From contig CAJASX010000065.1 in NCBI GenBank assembly GCA_903944725.1, forward strand, positions 1-64,000: DNA of 64,000 nucleotides, given 5' to 3'. Source of the DNA: an uncultured beta proteobacterium (GTDB taxonomy: Bacteria; Pseudomonadota; Gammaproteobacteria; Burkholderiales; Burkholderiaceae). The translations under genes and the position numbers were made by a program. Below, piece by piece: positions 55,292 to 63,672 of this stretch. The notes under the pieces are model-generated. The model was not told the origin of the DNA. It ran no database searches and was given only the letters and a program-made list of their open reading frames with translations. Position 1 is the first letter of the stretch. Each line of letters begins with the position of its first letter.

Positions 55292-56635
55292 TCATAGTAC
55301 TGCGCGCCGAAAATCAGCGAGCAATTGGGCTACATAGACATTAAAGCGCGTGGCCAAGGCGCCATCAATTACTCGGTGATCAGCGCTTAATGACAAAGGA
55401 CAAATTAAGCGTGGAATAAATTGCTTACCATCCCAAACGGGTTTCATGGCCGCCTTACTTACCCCCAAGATTGCCACTTCGGGAGCATTCACAATAGGTG
55501 AAAAAGCAGTGCCACCAATCCCGCCTACCGAAGAAATGGTAAAGCTTGCACCTTGCATTTGATCGGGCTTTAATTTTCCCTCTCTAGCAAGTGCTGCCAA
55601 GTCAGATGTTTCTTGAGCAATCTCAAAAATACCTTTTTGGTTAGCATTTTTAATTACTGGAACTACTAGACCGTTTGGCGTATCAGCTGCAAAGGCGATA
55701 TGAAAAAACTTTTTCAAAACTAGATCATCACCATCAAGCGAGCTATTAAATTCAGGATATTTTTTTAATGCGGCTACAGCAGCTTTAATTAAAAAGGCAA
55801 GCATTGTAATTTTCTTGCCATGCTTCTCATTTTCTTTATTCGTTGAAACCCGAAATGCCTCTAAATCAGTAATATCAGCATCTTCATGATAAGTAACTGC
55901 TGGAATCATTACCCAGTTTCGGGCTAAATTAGCTGCAGAGATTTTTTTAATACGTGAAAGTGGTTGACGCTCTACTTCACCAAATTTTGTGAAATCGACT
56001 TTAGGCCAAGGTAAAAGATTGAAGTTAGCTAAACCTCCGCCAACTCCGCCGCCACTAGTAGCCCCGGTAGTTGAACTCATGACGGCTTTAATAAAAGCCT
56101 GCACATCATCTTGGGTAATCCGCCCCTTAGGACCAGAACCCTTTACCAAGGAAACTTGCACGCCTAATTCTCGCGCAAACTTACGAACTGAAGGGCTTGC
56201 ATGGCTTGCCGTGGACGGCGAATCTTCGCCACCCACCACTGTCATTGGGGTTTGGCTTGCAGGGATTTGGGCTGCTGGGCTTGTAGGGATTTGGGCTGCT
56301 GGGGTTTGGGTTGCATGGGCTGGTGGGGTTGCTGGGGTTGCTGGGGTTGCAGGAGGCTTCGCGCTAGCGGTAGCCAAGGTAACTTCGTCAAGCCCACTAG
56401 CCTCCAAAAGTAAAACCAAACCACCCTCAGAAATATTATCTCCAACTTTCACCTTGACCTCTTTTACTACGCCCGCATGCGACGAAGGCACATCCATGGT
56501 TGCTTTATCCGATTCAAGGGTAATTACAGATTGTTCTTTTTCAATCACATCACCAGGCTTGACTAAAACTTCTATTACGGGGATATCTTGATAGTCACCG
56601 ATATCGGGAACCTTAACTTCAATTAATTGGCTCAT
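55292..56635 (-). CDS. aceF: Pyruvate dehydrogenase dihydrolipoyllysine acetyltransferase (E2)
   Basis: 447 residues with one lipoyl domain (lysine in LESDKATMDVPSSH, about 41-54), an Ala/Pro/Thr-rich flexible linker built partly from tandem repeats (about 95-140), a peripheral E1/E3-binding domain (SPSVRKFARELGVQVSLV and GRITQDDVQAFI), and the catalytic core ending LSLSADHRVIDGALATRF with the active histidine. Lipoyl domain number is the minimum; a second copy is carried on E3 instead. Confidence 0.96.
   Translation of the reverse strand: MSQLIEVKVPDIGDYQDIPVIEVLVKPGDVIEKEQSVITLESDKATMDVPSSHAGVVKEVKVKVGDNISEGGLVLLLEASGLDEVTLATASAKPPATPATPATPPAHATQTPAAQIPTSPAAQIPASQTPMTVVGGEDSPSTASHASPSVRKFARELGVQVSLVKGSGPKGRITQDDVQAFIKAVMSSTTGATSGGGVGGGLANFNLLPWPKVDFTKFGEVERQPLSRIKKISAANLARNWVMIPAVTYHEDADITDLEAFRVSTNKENEKHGKKITMLAFLIKAAVAALKKYPEFNSSLDGDDLVLKKFFHIAFAADTPNGLVVPVIKNANQKGIFEIAQETSDLAALAREGKLKPDQMQGASFTISSVGGIGGTAFSPIVNAPEVAILGVSKAAMKPVWDGKQFIPRLICPLSLSADHRVIDGALATRFNVYVAQLLADFRRAVL
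56254..56301. repeat. 24-bp tandem duplication in the aceF linker
   Basis: Two adjacent 24-bp units (56254-56277 and 56278-56301) differ at one base. On the minus strand each encodes the octapeptide PAAQIPxS, so the copies add length to the mobile E2 linker without shifting frame. Confidence 0.85.
56325..56351. repeat. Three 9-bp tandem repeats in the aceF linker
   Basis: GGGGTTGCT, GGGGTTGCT and GGGGTTGCA follow each other directly, encoding an ATP-ATP-ATP-type tripeptide series on the minus strand. The unit resembles the 9-bp repeat in metZ (12781-12825). Confidence 0.85.
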
Positions 56636-56664
56636 AAGAAATTTAACCGTGTATTAAAGCAACA

Positions 56665-59367
56665 TTAAACTGTTAGTGGATTAGGCTTATTGGTATCAAT
56701 GCCATATTTCTGAATGGCTTCAGCAATTTTCTGGCGTTCTAATTGGCCAGTATCTGCTAACGCTTTTAAAGCTGTCAAAACAATCCAGTGGCGATCTACT
56801 TCAAAAAATTGACGTAAATTTTCACGCGTATCAGAACGTCCGAAACCATCAGTACCTAAAACTTCATAACGCCGTCCTAGGTTTTGAATTGCCGGACGAA
56901 TCTGCTCAGCAAACATGCGAATGTAATCACTTGCTGCAATTACAGGGCCCACTGTATCCATTAAGCAAACCTCAACATGTGACAAGCTTGGCTCTGCTGC
57001 AGGATGTAATAAATTATGGCGATTGACTGAATTCCAATTGCGCGCTAATTCAGTAAAACTAGGGCAACCCCATAAATCAGATGCAATTCCCCATTCTTTT
57101 TCTAACAACTTGGCAGCGGCTATTACTTCGCGAAAAATAGTCCCACAACCTAATAATTGCACACGTAATTTAGCATTGGCCTCACCAACACTTTGTAATT
57201 TATACATGCCCTTAATGATGTCTTGCTCGGCGCCATGCGGCATACCTGGGTGAGCATAATTTTCATTCATGAGGGTAATGTAGTAATAAACATCTTCTTG
57301 CTCAGTTAGCATGCGCCGCATGCCATCCTGAATAACTACGGCTAATTCGAAAGCGAAGGTGGGGTCATAACTGATGCAGTTAGGCACCGCCGCGCTCCAC
57401 ACATGACTATGCCCATCCTCGTGTTGCAAACCCTCACCATTCAAGGTGGTTCGTCCTGCTGTGCCACCCAATAAAAAACCTCGGCTGCGCATGTCACCAG
57501 CTGCCCACGCTAAATCGCCAATTCGTTGAAAACCAAACATTGAATAAAAAATGTAGAAAGGCAGCATCGGTACGCCATGCGTTGAATACGAGGTGGCGGC
57601 AGCAATCCAATCGCACATTCCCCCGGCTTCATTAATGCCTTCTTGCAAAATTTGACCGTTTTTATCTTCTTTATAAAACATTAACTGATCATGATCTTCA
57701 GGCGTATATTGCTGACCCAATTGATTCCAAATTCCAAGTTGCCTAAACATCCCCTCCATACCAAAAGTGCGGGATTCATCGGGCACAATTGGCACTACAC
57801 GCTTGCCTAAAATTTTGTCGCGAATCACAATGTTTAGCAGTCGTACAAATGCCATCGTGGTAGAAATCTCGCGCCCCTCACTGGTAGCCTCTAAAAGTGG
57901 TGTAAAAGTTTCAAGCGCAGGCACTGGCAAACTTTCTGCCTTAGTGCGCCGTTGAGGTAAATATCCGCCAAGTTCATGCCGACGCGCCCGCATATATTCC
58001 AACTCAGGGCTGCCATCCGCAAATTTAACCAAAGGAATATCCTCCAATTGATCATCACTTACTGGAATTTCAAAGCGATCGCGAAAACGACGTACGTCTT
58101 CAGGATTCATTTTCTTAGCTTGGTGGGCAATATTCATGCCCTCACCAGAACCACCCATGCCATAACCTTTAATGGTATGAGCCAAAATTACTGTTGGCTG
58201 ATTTTCATGATGTATCGCCTCATAATAAGCAGCATAAACTTTATGCGGATCATGACCACCGCGATTCAAATTCCAAATATCATCGTCGCTCCAATCGGCC
58301 ACTAGCGCTCTTAATTCTGGCGTGTTAAATACAATTTCACGAACATAGGCGCCATGCTTAGACTTCATAGTTTGGTAATGACCGTCAACAATTTCACCCA
58401 AACGTTGCATCAAAATACCTTTTTTATCGCGTGCAAAAAGAGCATCCCAATGCCCGCCCCACACTACTTTAATCACATTCCAGCCTGCCCCGCGAAATTC
58501 ACTTTCAAGTTCTTGAATAATTTTGCCGTTGCCGCGTACTGGCCCGTCTAGTCGCTGTAAGTTACAGTTCACTACAAAAATAAGGTTATCGAGCTTTTCT
58601 CTGCCCGCCATTCCAATCGCGCCAAGTGATTCTGGTTCATCGGTTTCGCCGTCACCCAAAAAAGCCCAGACCTTACGACCTTTGGTTATTGCAAAGCCGC
58701 GATCTTCTAAATACTTCATAAAACGCGCTTGATAAATTGCCATAATTGGGCCAAGGCCCATCGAGACAGTTGGAAATTGCCAGAAATCAGGCATCAACCA
58801 AGGGTGGGGGTAGCTAGAAATTCCTTTGCCACCAACCTCTTGGCGGAAAAGATCTAACTGGCTAGCCTCAAGTCTACCCAGCATGTAAGCCCGCGCATAT
58901 ACGCCGGGAGCAGAATGTCCCTGGACAAAAATGAGGTCTCCGCCATGCTGTTCAGATGGTGCATGCCAAAAATGATTAAAGCCCACATCATATAAAGTAG
59001 CCGCCGACTGAAAAGAAGAAATATGGCCGCCTACATTGGTATCTTTATTAGCCCGCAAGACCATCGCCATTGCGTTCCAGCGCGTGAATGAACGAATACG
59101 ATGTTCGATGTTTTGATCGCCTGGCAAACGAACCTGTAGCGCAACTGGGATAGTATTAATATAAGGCGTCTCAGCATGAAAAGCCTGACTTACTCCGCTT
59201 ACGCGTGCATGTGAAATTTGTTGATCAATTAAAAAAGCAGCACGCTCTGCGCCTTCTGTGCGAATTACACCATCTAGCGCTTGCAACCACTCTTGAGTTT
59301 CAGCAGGATCTTCATCTTTAGAATTGGCAACAGGTTGCCCTAATATTTGCTCTGGTACTGCTGCCAT
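56665..59367 (-). CDS. aceE: Pyruvate dehydrogenase E1 component, homodimeric
   Basis: 900-residue thiamine diphosphate enzyme that decarboxylates pyruvate and acetylates the E2 lipoyl group. The cofactor and magnesium motif is FLGDGETDEPESLGAIGMAGREKLDNLIFVVNCN (as GDGETDEPES and FVVNCNLQRLDGPVRGN). KTIKGYGMG-like sequence (here HTIKGYGMGGSGEGMNIAHQ, as HTIKGYGMG) and the C-terminal domain EVLGTDGFGRSDTRENLR are present. First gene of the operon, 29 bases before aceF. It has GGAG nine bases upstream of the ATG. Confidence 0.97.
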   Translation of the reverse strand: MAAVPEQILGQPVANSKDEDPAETQEWLQALDGVIRTEGAERAAFLIDQQISHARVSGVSQAFHAETPYINTIPVALQVRLPGDQNIEHRIRSFTRWNAMAMVLRANKDTNVGGHISSFQSAATLYDVGFNHFWHAPSEQHGGDLIFVQGHSAPGVYARAYMLGRLEASQLDLFRQEVGGKGISSYPHPWLMPDFWQFPTVSMGLGPIMAIYQARFMKYLEDRGFAITKGRKVWAFLGDGETDEPESLGAIGMAGREKLDNLIFVVNCNLQRLDGPVRGNGKIIQELESEFRGAGWNVIKVVWGGHWDALFARDKKGILMQRLGEIVDGHYQTMKSKHGAYVREIVFNTPELRALVADWSDDDIWNLNRGGHDPHKVYAAYYEAIHHENQPTVILAHTIKGYGMGGSGEGMNIAHQAKKMNPEDVRRFRDRFEIPVSDDQLEDIPLVKFADGSPELEYMRARRHELGGYLPQRRTKAESLPVPALETFTPLLEATSEGREISTTMAFVRLLNIVIRDKILGKRVVPIVPDESRTFGMEGMFRQLGIWNQLGQQYTPEDHDQLMFYKEDKNGQILQEGINEAGGMCDWIAAATSYSTHGVPMLPFYIFYSMFGFQRIGDLAWAAGDMRSRGFLLGGTAGRTTLNGEGLQHEDGHSHVWSAAVPNCISYDPTFAFELAVVIQDGMRRMLTEQEDVYYYITLMNENYAHPGMPHGAEQDIIKGMYKLQSVGEANAKLRVQLLGCGTIFREVIAAAKLLEKEWGIASDLWGCPSFTELARNWNSVNRHNLLHPAAEPSLSHVEVCLMDTVGPVIAASDYIRMFAEQIRPAIQNLGRRYEVLGTDGFGRSDTRENLRQFFEVDRHWIVLTALKALADTGQLERQKIAEAIQKYGIDTNKPNPLTV

Positions 59368-59420
59368 GTTTGTTCTCCATAAAGATATGTGGTGATCTTG
59401 AACTTCACCTTATGGCTATG

Positions 59421-59449
59421 ATTTTAAGAATAGAAAGTTATATTGACAA
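59421..59449 (-). promoter_or_regulatory. Probable aceE promoter
   Basis: On the minus strand TTGTCA (59444-59449) and TAAAAT (59421-59426) are separated by exactly 17 bases. The start of transcription is expected near 59414, giving a leader of about 47 bases to the aceE ATG. Confidence 0.6.
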
Positions 59450-59472
59450 GAAATATTCCACATAATGATAGT
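59443..59472 (+). promoter_or_regulatory. Possible promoter of the sensor-kinase operon
   Basis: TTGACA (59443-59448) is a perfect -35 box on the plus strand. GATAGT (59467-59472, 18-base spacer) is a fair -10. It overlaps the -35 box of the opposed aceE promoter, so the two polymerases would exclude each other. The long palindrome at 59456-59490 covers this -10. Confidence 0.4.
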
Positions 59473-59490
59473 ATTTATCATAATATGGAA
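59456..59490. promoter_or_regulatory. 35-bp imperfect palindrome in the aceE/kinase spacer
   Basis: Left arm TTCCACATAATGATA (59456-59470), 5-base centre GTATT, right arm TATCATAATATGGAA (59476-59490): 13 of 15 positions pair. It lies just upstream of the aceE -35 box and over the -10 of the candidate kinase promoter, which makes it a good candidate operator. The binding protein is unknown; the FixJ-type regulator encoded at 62092 or a PdhR-like factor are possible. Confidence 0.5.
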
Positions 59491-59555
59491 TTATATTGCA
59501 CTGCAAATAAACTTAAGATTAGGGCAGAATAAGGGTAATTCCTAAAAGACACCCA

Positions 59556-62129
59556 ATGCCATCAATTCGTCGATTCGTGCCAAACAATTTAATCCCACAC
59601 AGTTGGCTAGCAAAAGTGCGGGCCTCACGCATCGTCTTGACACCCCTGTTAGCAATTATTATTTTTACCTTGGCAATGGGAATTATTTTAGGTGCGCTGC
59701 AAATGCAAGAGCGCTCGCAGCAAGAAAATGCGCTTTTTAGAGAGCTATCATTTGTTAAGCAACGTATCCAATTACGCTTTTTAACCAACTCGGAAGACTT
59801 AGTAGCTATCAGTCAAGATTTAGCCAAAACCAGCAATGACCCTGCCACGCAAGCAAAAGTCTTGAAACAGGCCGAAGCTTTTGTCGCCAATAACCACGAA
59901 ATTAGCCAACTAATCTGGCTCAATGAAAATAATCTCCGACAATGGATGATTCCATTGCCATCGCAAGCTGCCGATTGGTTTGACCAATCGCCAAATGCCG
60001 ACACCATTGAGCGACAATTAAAACGCGCAATTATTTTAAGTCGAGAAACTAATCGGCCTGCCTATAGTGAAATTATTCGTCTTCAGTCCAACACCGATCA
60101 ACCTATTCCGCTAGAGCGACAAACTGTATTTTGGCAAACTGTGCCCACCACTATTGAAGGTGAAGGTGCGGGTATATTAGCCGTTCTCTACAGTGGACAT
60201 GGGATTTTGGAATACATCATTCCGACTGAATTAAAAAGTCAATATCGCTTTTCATTATTAAATTATTCTGGCAATGTATTGGCAATCTCATCTGATCGTA
60301 ATACACCCACACGTGCACTGAGTAACGAAACAAGCCTTGAGTTTGGAGCCTTTAGTCCAACTTTAATTTTAAAAGTAGATACCTATCCGCCGCCAACTAA
60401 TCTCACCTTTAGAATGTTGCTTGGCGTTGTGATTGGTTTAAGTGCATTTGTTATCTGGAGCTTATGGTCTGTCTTAAAACAGATTCAAGCACGCAATAAA
60501 ATTGAAGCAAATTTAAGGTCAGAAACTAGTTTTCGTAATGCGATGGAAGATTCAACCCCTGTCGGTATCCGCGCGCATGATATGAAAAAAAAGATTACCT
60601 ATGTCAACCGTGCCTTTTGTGAAATGGTGGGATATGCCCCTGAAGAATTAATTGGCCTAGCGCCCCCATTTCCTTTCTGGCCAGCCGACAAGCATGATCA
60701 ACTAGGTACTAATATGGAACGCGTTTTGCAAGAGCAAAATCGTCAATTGATGAAAGCGGGCATTGAAGGAGAAATACAGCATCGTAATGGTGCGCGCCTA
60801 AATACCCGCACTTATGCCGCCCCACTTCTAAATGAAAAAGGTTTACAAACTGGCTGGGTTACTTCCATTACCGATATTTCTGAGCCTAAAAAAATTCGCG
60901 AAGAATTAACTGCGACCCAAGAACGCTTTGTGGCCGTCCTCGAGGGCCTTGATGCATCAGTTTCGGTGGTTTCGGTAGAAACGGGAAAATTATTATTTGC
61001 TAATCGTTTTTATCGCCAACGTTTTGGTAATACTGAACAAGGACACATTAGTTTAAGTGCCTATGAGATGAATCCGCACGTCATTCATGATATGAAAGAC
61101 GATAGTATCGATGTATTTGCTGGCTTACCAGAATCTGAGTTAAATCAGAACACTACAGGTGATTCGCGTGAAGTGCAATTACTTGATGGTGAAAATGCGT
61201 GGTATGAAGTACGTGGCCGTTATATTCCATGGGTTGATGGTCATTTAGCGCAACTACTTATTGCTACCGACATTACTCTGCGTAAACAAGCTGAAGATTT
61301 GGCGCGCCAACAAGAAGAAAAAATGCAATTTACTAGTCGCCTAACTACGATGGGTGAAATGGCCTCCTCGTTAGCCCATGAATTAAATCAACCGTTATCA
61401 GCTATTTCAAATTACTGTATGGGTGTTGCTAAGCGCTTAAAAACCTATTCCGACGCACACTTAGTAACCGAACTCATGCCAGCCCTAGAAAAAGCCTCTG
61501 CCCAAGCATTGCGCGCTGGCACGATCATTCAACGCATTCGTGATTTTGTAAAGCGCAGTGAACCACAAAGAAAAAACTGTGACATCGGCGAAATTATTGC
61601 TAATGCAGTCGATTTAGTTGAAATCGAGGCTAATCGCCAGCGCTTTTTAATCGTGGCCGAGGTAATTCCCAATTTACCGCGTATTGATCTCGATCCAGTA
61701 TTAATCGAACAAGTGCTTGTTAATCTTCTTAAAAATGCCTTAGATAGTCTCCGTGAATCTTATCCATTGCCATCCCGCTGGTCGGCGCCCCCGATAAAAA
61801 TTAGGGCTGACTTGGAAACTAGCGTATTTCCAGCAACCCTACGTATTCAGGTATCTGATGCGGGTGCTGGCATTGCTGATGCTGTGATTCAGCGGATGTT
61901 TGAGCCCTTTTTTAGCACTAAAGATGATGGCATGGGGATGGGGCTCAATATCTGCCGCTCTATTATTGAATCTCACCATGGGCGTCTTTGGGCAAAAAAC
62001 CAGCTAGATGCAGAACATACCCGCCTAGCCGGCTGCACCTTTACAATCCTATTACCCTTAGAAATATCTGAGAATTTAAGCGAGAACCAAGATGATCCAA
62101 AGCAACACCCCGAAAACCAGCCAAGCTGA
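59556..62129 (+). CDS. Membrane PAS-sensor histidine kinase
   Basis: 857 residues. Order: transmembrane helix (about 26-47), a periplasmic domain of some 230 residues without recognised motif, second transmembrane helix (about 288-308), PAS domain 1 (about 320-430; VGIRAHDMKKKITYVNRAFCEMVGY), PAS domain 2 (about 440-570), dimerisation/phosphoacceptor helix TTMGEMASSLAHELNQPLSAISNY with the phosphorylated histidine near 608, and the ATPase domain with N, G1 and G2 boxes (LVNLLKNALDSL, VSDAGAGIAD, GMGMGLNICRSIIE). The pattern is that of FixL/DctB-like kinases. The last 38 bases overlap the response-regulator gene. The ligand is unknown. Confidence 0.93.
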   Translation: MPSIRRFVPNNLIPHSWLAKVRASRIVLTPLLAIIIFTLAMGIILGALQMQERSQQENALFRELSFVKQRIQLRFLTNSEDLVAISQDLAKTSNDPATQAKVLKQAEAFVANNHEISQLIWLNENNLRQWMIPLPSQAADWFDQSPNADTIERQLKRAIILSRETNRPAYSEIIRLQSNTDQPIPLERQTVFWQTVPTTIEGEGAGILAVLYSGHGILEYIIPTELKSQYRFSLLNYSGNVLAISSDRNTPTRALSNETSLEFGAFSPTLILKVDTYPPPTNLTFRMLLGVVIGLSAFVIWSLWSVLKQIQARNKIEANLRSETSFRNAMEDSTPVGIRAHDMKKKITYVNRAFCEMVGYAPEELIGLAPPFPFWPADKHDQLGTNMERVLQEQNRQLMKAGIEGEIQHRNGARLNTRTYAAPLLNEKGLQTGWVTSITDISEPKKIREELTATQERFVAVLEGLDASVSVVSVETGKLLFANRFYRQRFGNTEQGHISLSAYEMNPHVIHDMKDDSIDVFAGLPESELNQNTTGDSREVQLLDGENAWYEVRGRYIPWVDGHLAQLLIATDITLRKQAEDLARQQEEKMQFTSRLTTMGEMASSLAHELNQPLSAISNYCMGVAKRLKTYSDAHLVTELMPALEKASAQALRAGTIIQRIRDFVKRSEPQRKNCDIGEIIANAVDLVEIEANRQRFLIVAEVIPNLPRIDLDPVLIEQVLVNLLKNALDSLRESYPLPSRWSAPPIKIRADLETSVFPATLRIQVSDAGAGIADAVIQRMFEPFFSTKDDGMGMGLNICRSIIESHHGRLWAKNQLDAEHTRLAGCTFTILLPLEISENLSENQDDPKQHPENQPS

Positions 62130-62739
62130 GGTCGTTTACGTCGTTGACGATGATGAAGCAGTTCGCGACTCGCTTACATGGCTATTAGAAAGCAATGGCT
62201 ATACCGTTCGCTGTCATGCCAGTGCCGAACGTTTCTTGCAATCATTACAAAATACCGACAAATCGACTATTTCTTGTGTGATTCTTGATGTACGGATGTC
62301 TGGTATGTCTGGCTTGGAATTACAAGAACGTCTCATTGCAGAAAATTTACCTATGCCGGTTTCCTTTATTACTGGGCATGGCGATGTTTCAATGGCAGTT
62401 TCTACGATGAAACGCGGAGCAGTTGATTTTATTGAGAAGCCCTTTAAAGAAAATGAACTTTGTAACTTAGTTGAACGTATGTTAATGAAAGCTCGAACAG
62501 ATTATTCTCAGGCCAGCAATCGCAAAGTTACCCAAGGCTTGTTAGGTAAACTAACGGGCCGTGAGCGCCAAGTGCTTGAGCGCATTGTATCTGGGCGTCT
62601 CAACAAACAAATTGCCGACGACCTCAGCATTTCGATTAAAACCGTTGAAGCCCACCGTGCCAACATTATGGAAAAGCTCAACGTCAGCACCGTCGCCGAC
62701 CTACTGCGTCTTGCTTTATCCGAAACACAATCAAACTAA
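62092..62739 (+). CDS. FixJ/NarL-type response regulator
   Basis: 215 residues. Receiver domain with acidic pocket YVVDDDEAVRDSL (about 16-28), phosphorylation site Asp66 in CVILDVRMSGMSG, threonine/serine switch in FITGHGDV and lysine in FIEKPFKENEL. The C-terminal LuxR-type helix-turn-helix follows (about 150-210; LTGRERQVLERIVSGRLNKQIADDL, as LTGRERQVLERI and LNKQIADDL). Its start lies inside the kinase gene, so the two are coupled as a two-component system. Confidence 0.94.
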   Translation: MIQSNTPKTSQAEVVYVVDDDEAVRDSLTWLLESNGYTVRCHASAERFLQSLQNTDKSTISCVILDVRMSGMSGLELQERLIAENLPMPVSFITGHGDVSMAVSTMKRGAVDFIEKPFKENELCNLVERMLMKARTDYSQASNRKVTQGLLGKLTGRERQVLERIVSGRLNKQIADDLSISIKTVEAHRANIMEKLNVSTVADLLRLALSETQSN

Positions 62740-62799
62740 TCGAGCGATAAATAACTGGTAAACTGGTTTTTTGTCTCAACTTCAATCAGCGAGTATCAG

Positions 62800-63657
62800 A
62801 TGCCAGCCCAGTTAATCGATGGAAATGTTTTATCAAAGAAGCTTCGTGCTGAAATCACTGCGCGTGCAGCGATCGTTACCGCCAAAGGCCTCCGCCCAGG
62901 ATTAGCAGTGATCCTAGTAGGCGAAAATGCTGCCAGCCAAGTCTATGTTAGAAATAAAGTCAAAGCCTGCGAGGAAGCTGGCTTTCATTCAGTCTTAGAG
63001 CGCTATACAACAGAGATGGCAGAAGAAGAACTGCTAGCGCGTATTGCAACCTTAAATGCAGATCCATCTATTCAGGGCATCTTGGTGCAACTACCATTAC
63101 CCGAGCAAATTGATGCAAAGCGCGTACTCGAAGCTATCGCCCCACAAAAAGATGTTGATGGCTTTCATATTGCCAACGCTGGCGCCTTAATGGTTGGAGC
63201 ACCTGAATTTATCCCCTGCACGCCATACGGTTGCATGAAGATGTTAGAGAGTATTGAGTACCCTTTACGTGGTGCAAAAGCGGTCGTAGTCGGCGCCTCA
63301 AATATTGTCGGTAAACCGATGGCAATGTTACTTCTGCAAGCTGGTGCTACCGTCACCATTTGTAATAGTAAAACTCGCGATCTTGCCCACCATACCAAAG
63401 ACGCCGATGTGTTAGTAGTGGCAACAGGTAAACCTAAAATGATTACTGGCGCTATGATTAAGTCAGGCGCAGTGGTTATTGATGTTGGTATCAATCGCTT
63501 GCCAGATGGTAAGTTATGTGGCGATGTCGACTTTGATTCAGCCAAATATGTAGCTGGATGGATAACCCCCGTGCCAGGTGGCGTTGGCCCCATGACCATT
63601 ACGATGCTCTTAATGAATACCTTAGAAGCCACCGAAAAAGCAATTAAATTGTCCTAA
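62800..63657 (+). CDS. folD: Bifunctional methylenetetrahydrofolate dehydrogenase/cyclohydrolase
   Basis: 285 residues. Converts 5,10-methylene- to 10-formyl-tetrahydrofolate in the cytoplasm with NADP. Catalytic lysine in [19 protein letters not shown] (about 47-65), [12 protein letters not shown], the substrate loop [11 protein letters not shown], and the nucleotide-binding [22 protein letters not shown]. The C-terminal [12 protein letters not shown] is diagnostic. Separate from the two-component genes by 60 bases. Confidence 0.97.
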   Translation: MPAQLIDGNVLSKKLRAEITARAAIVTAKGLRPGLAVILVGENAASQVYVRNKVKACEEAGFHSVLERYTTEMAEEELLARIATLNADPSIQGILVQLPLPEQIDAKRVLEAIAPQKDVDGFHIANAGALMVGAPEFIPCTPYGCMKMLESIEYPLRGAKAVVVGASNIVGKPMAMLLLQAGATVTICNSKTRDLAHHTKDADVLVVATGKPKMITGAMIKSGAVVIDVGINRLPDGKLCGDVDFDSAKYVAGWITPVPGGVGPMTITMLLMNTLEATEKAIKLS

Positions 63658-63672
63658 AGGAAACTCTAGCAA

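Noticed and set aside
59519..59788. Minus-strand frame of 89 codons over the kinase start
   Set aside because: Lies opposite the kinase N-terminus, has no family features and would cross the control region.
62740..62799. AACTGGTAAACTGGTTTTTT as a terminator after the response regulator
   Set aside because: The repeated CTGG words are direct, not inverted, so no stem can form.
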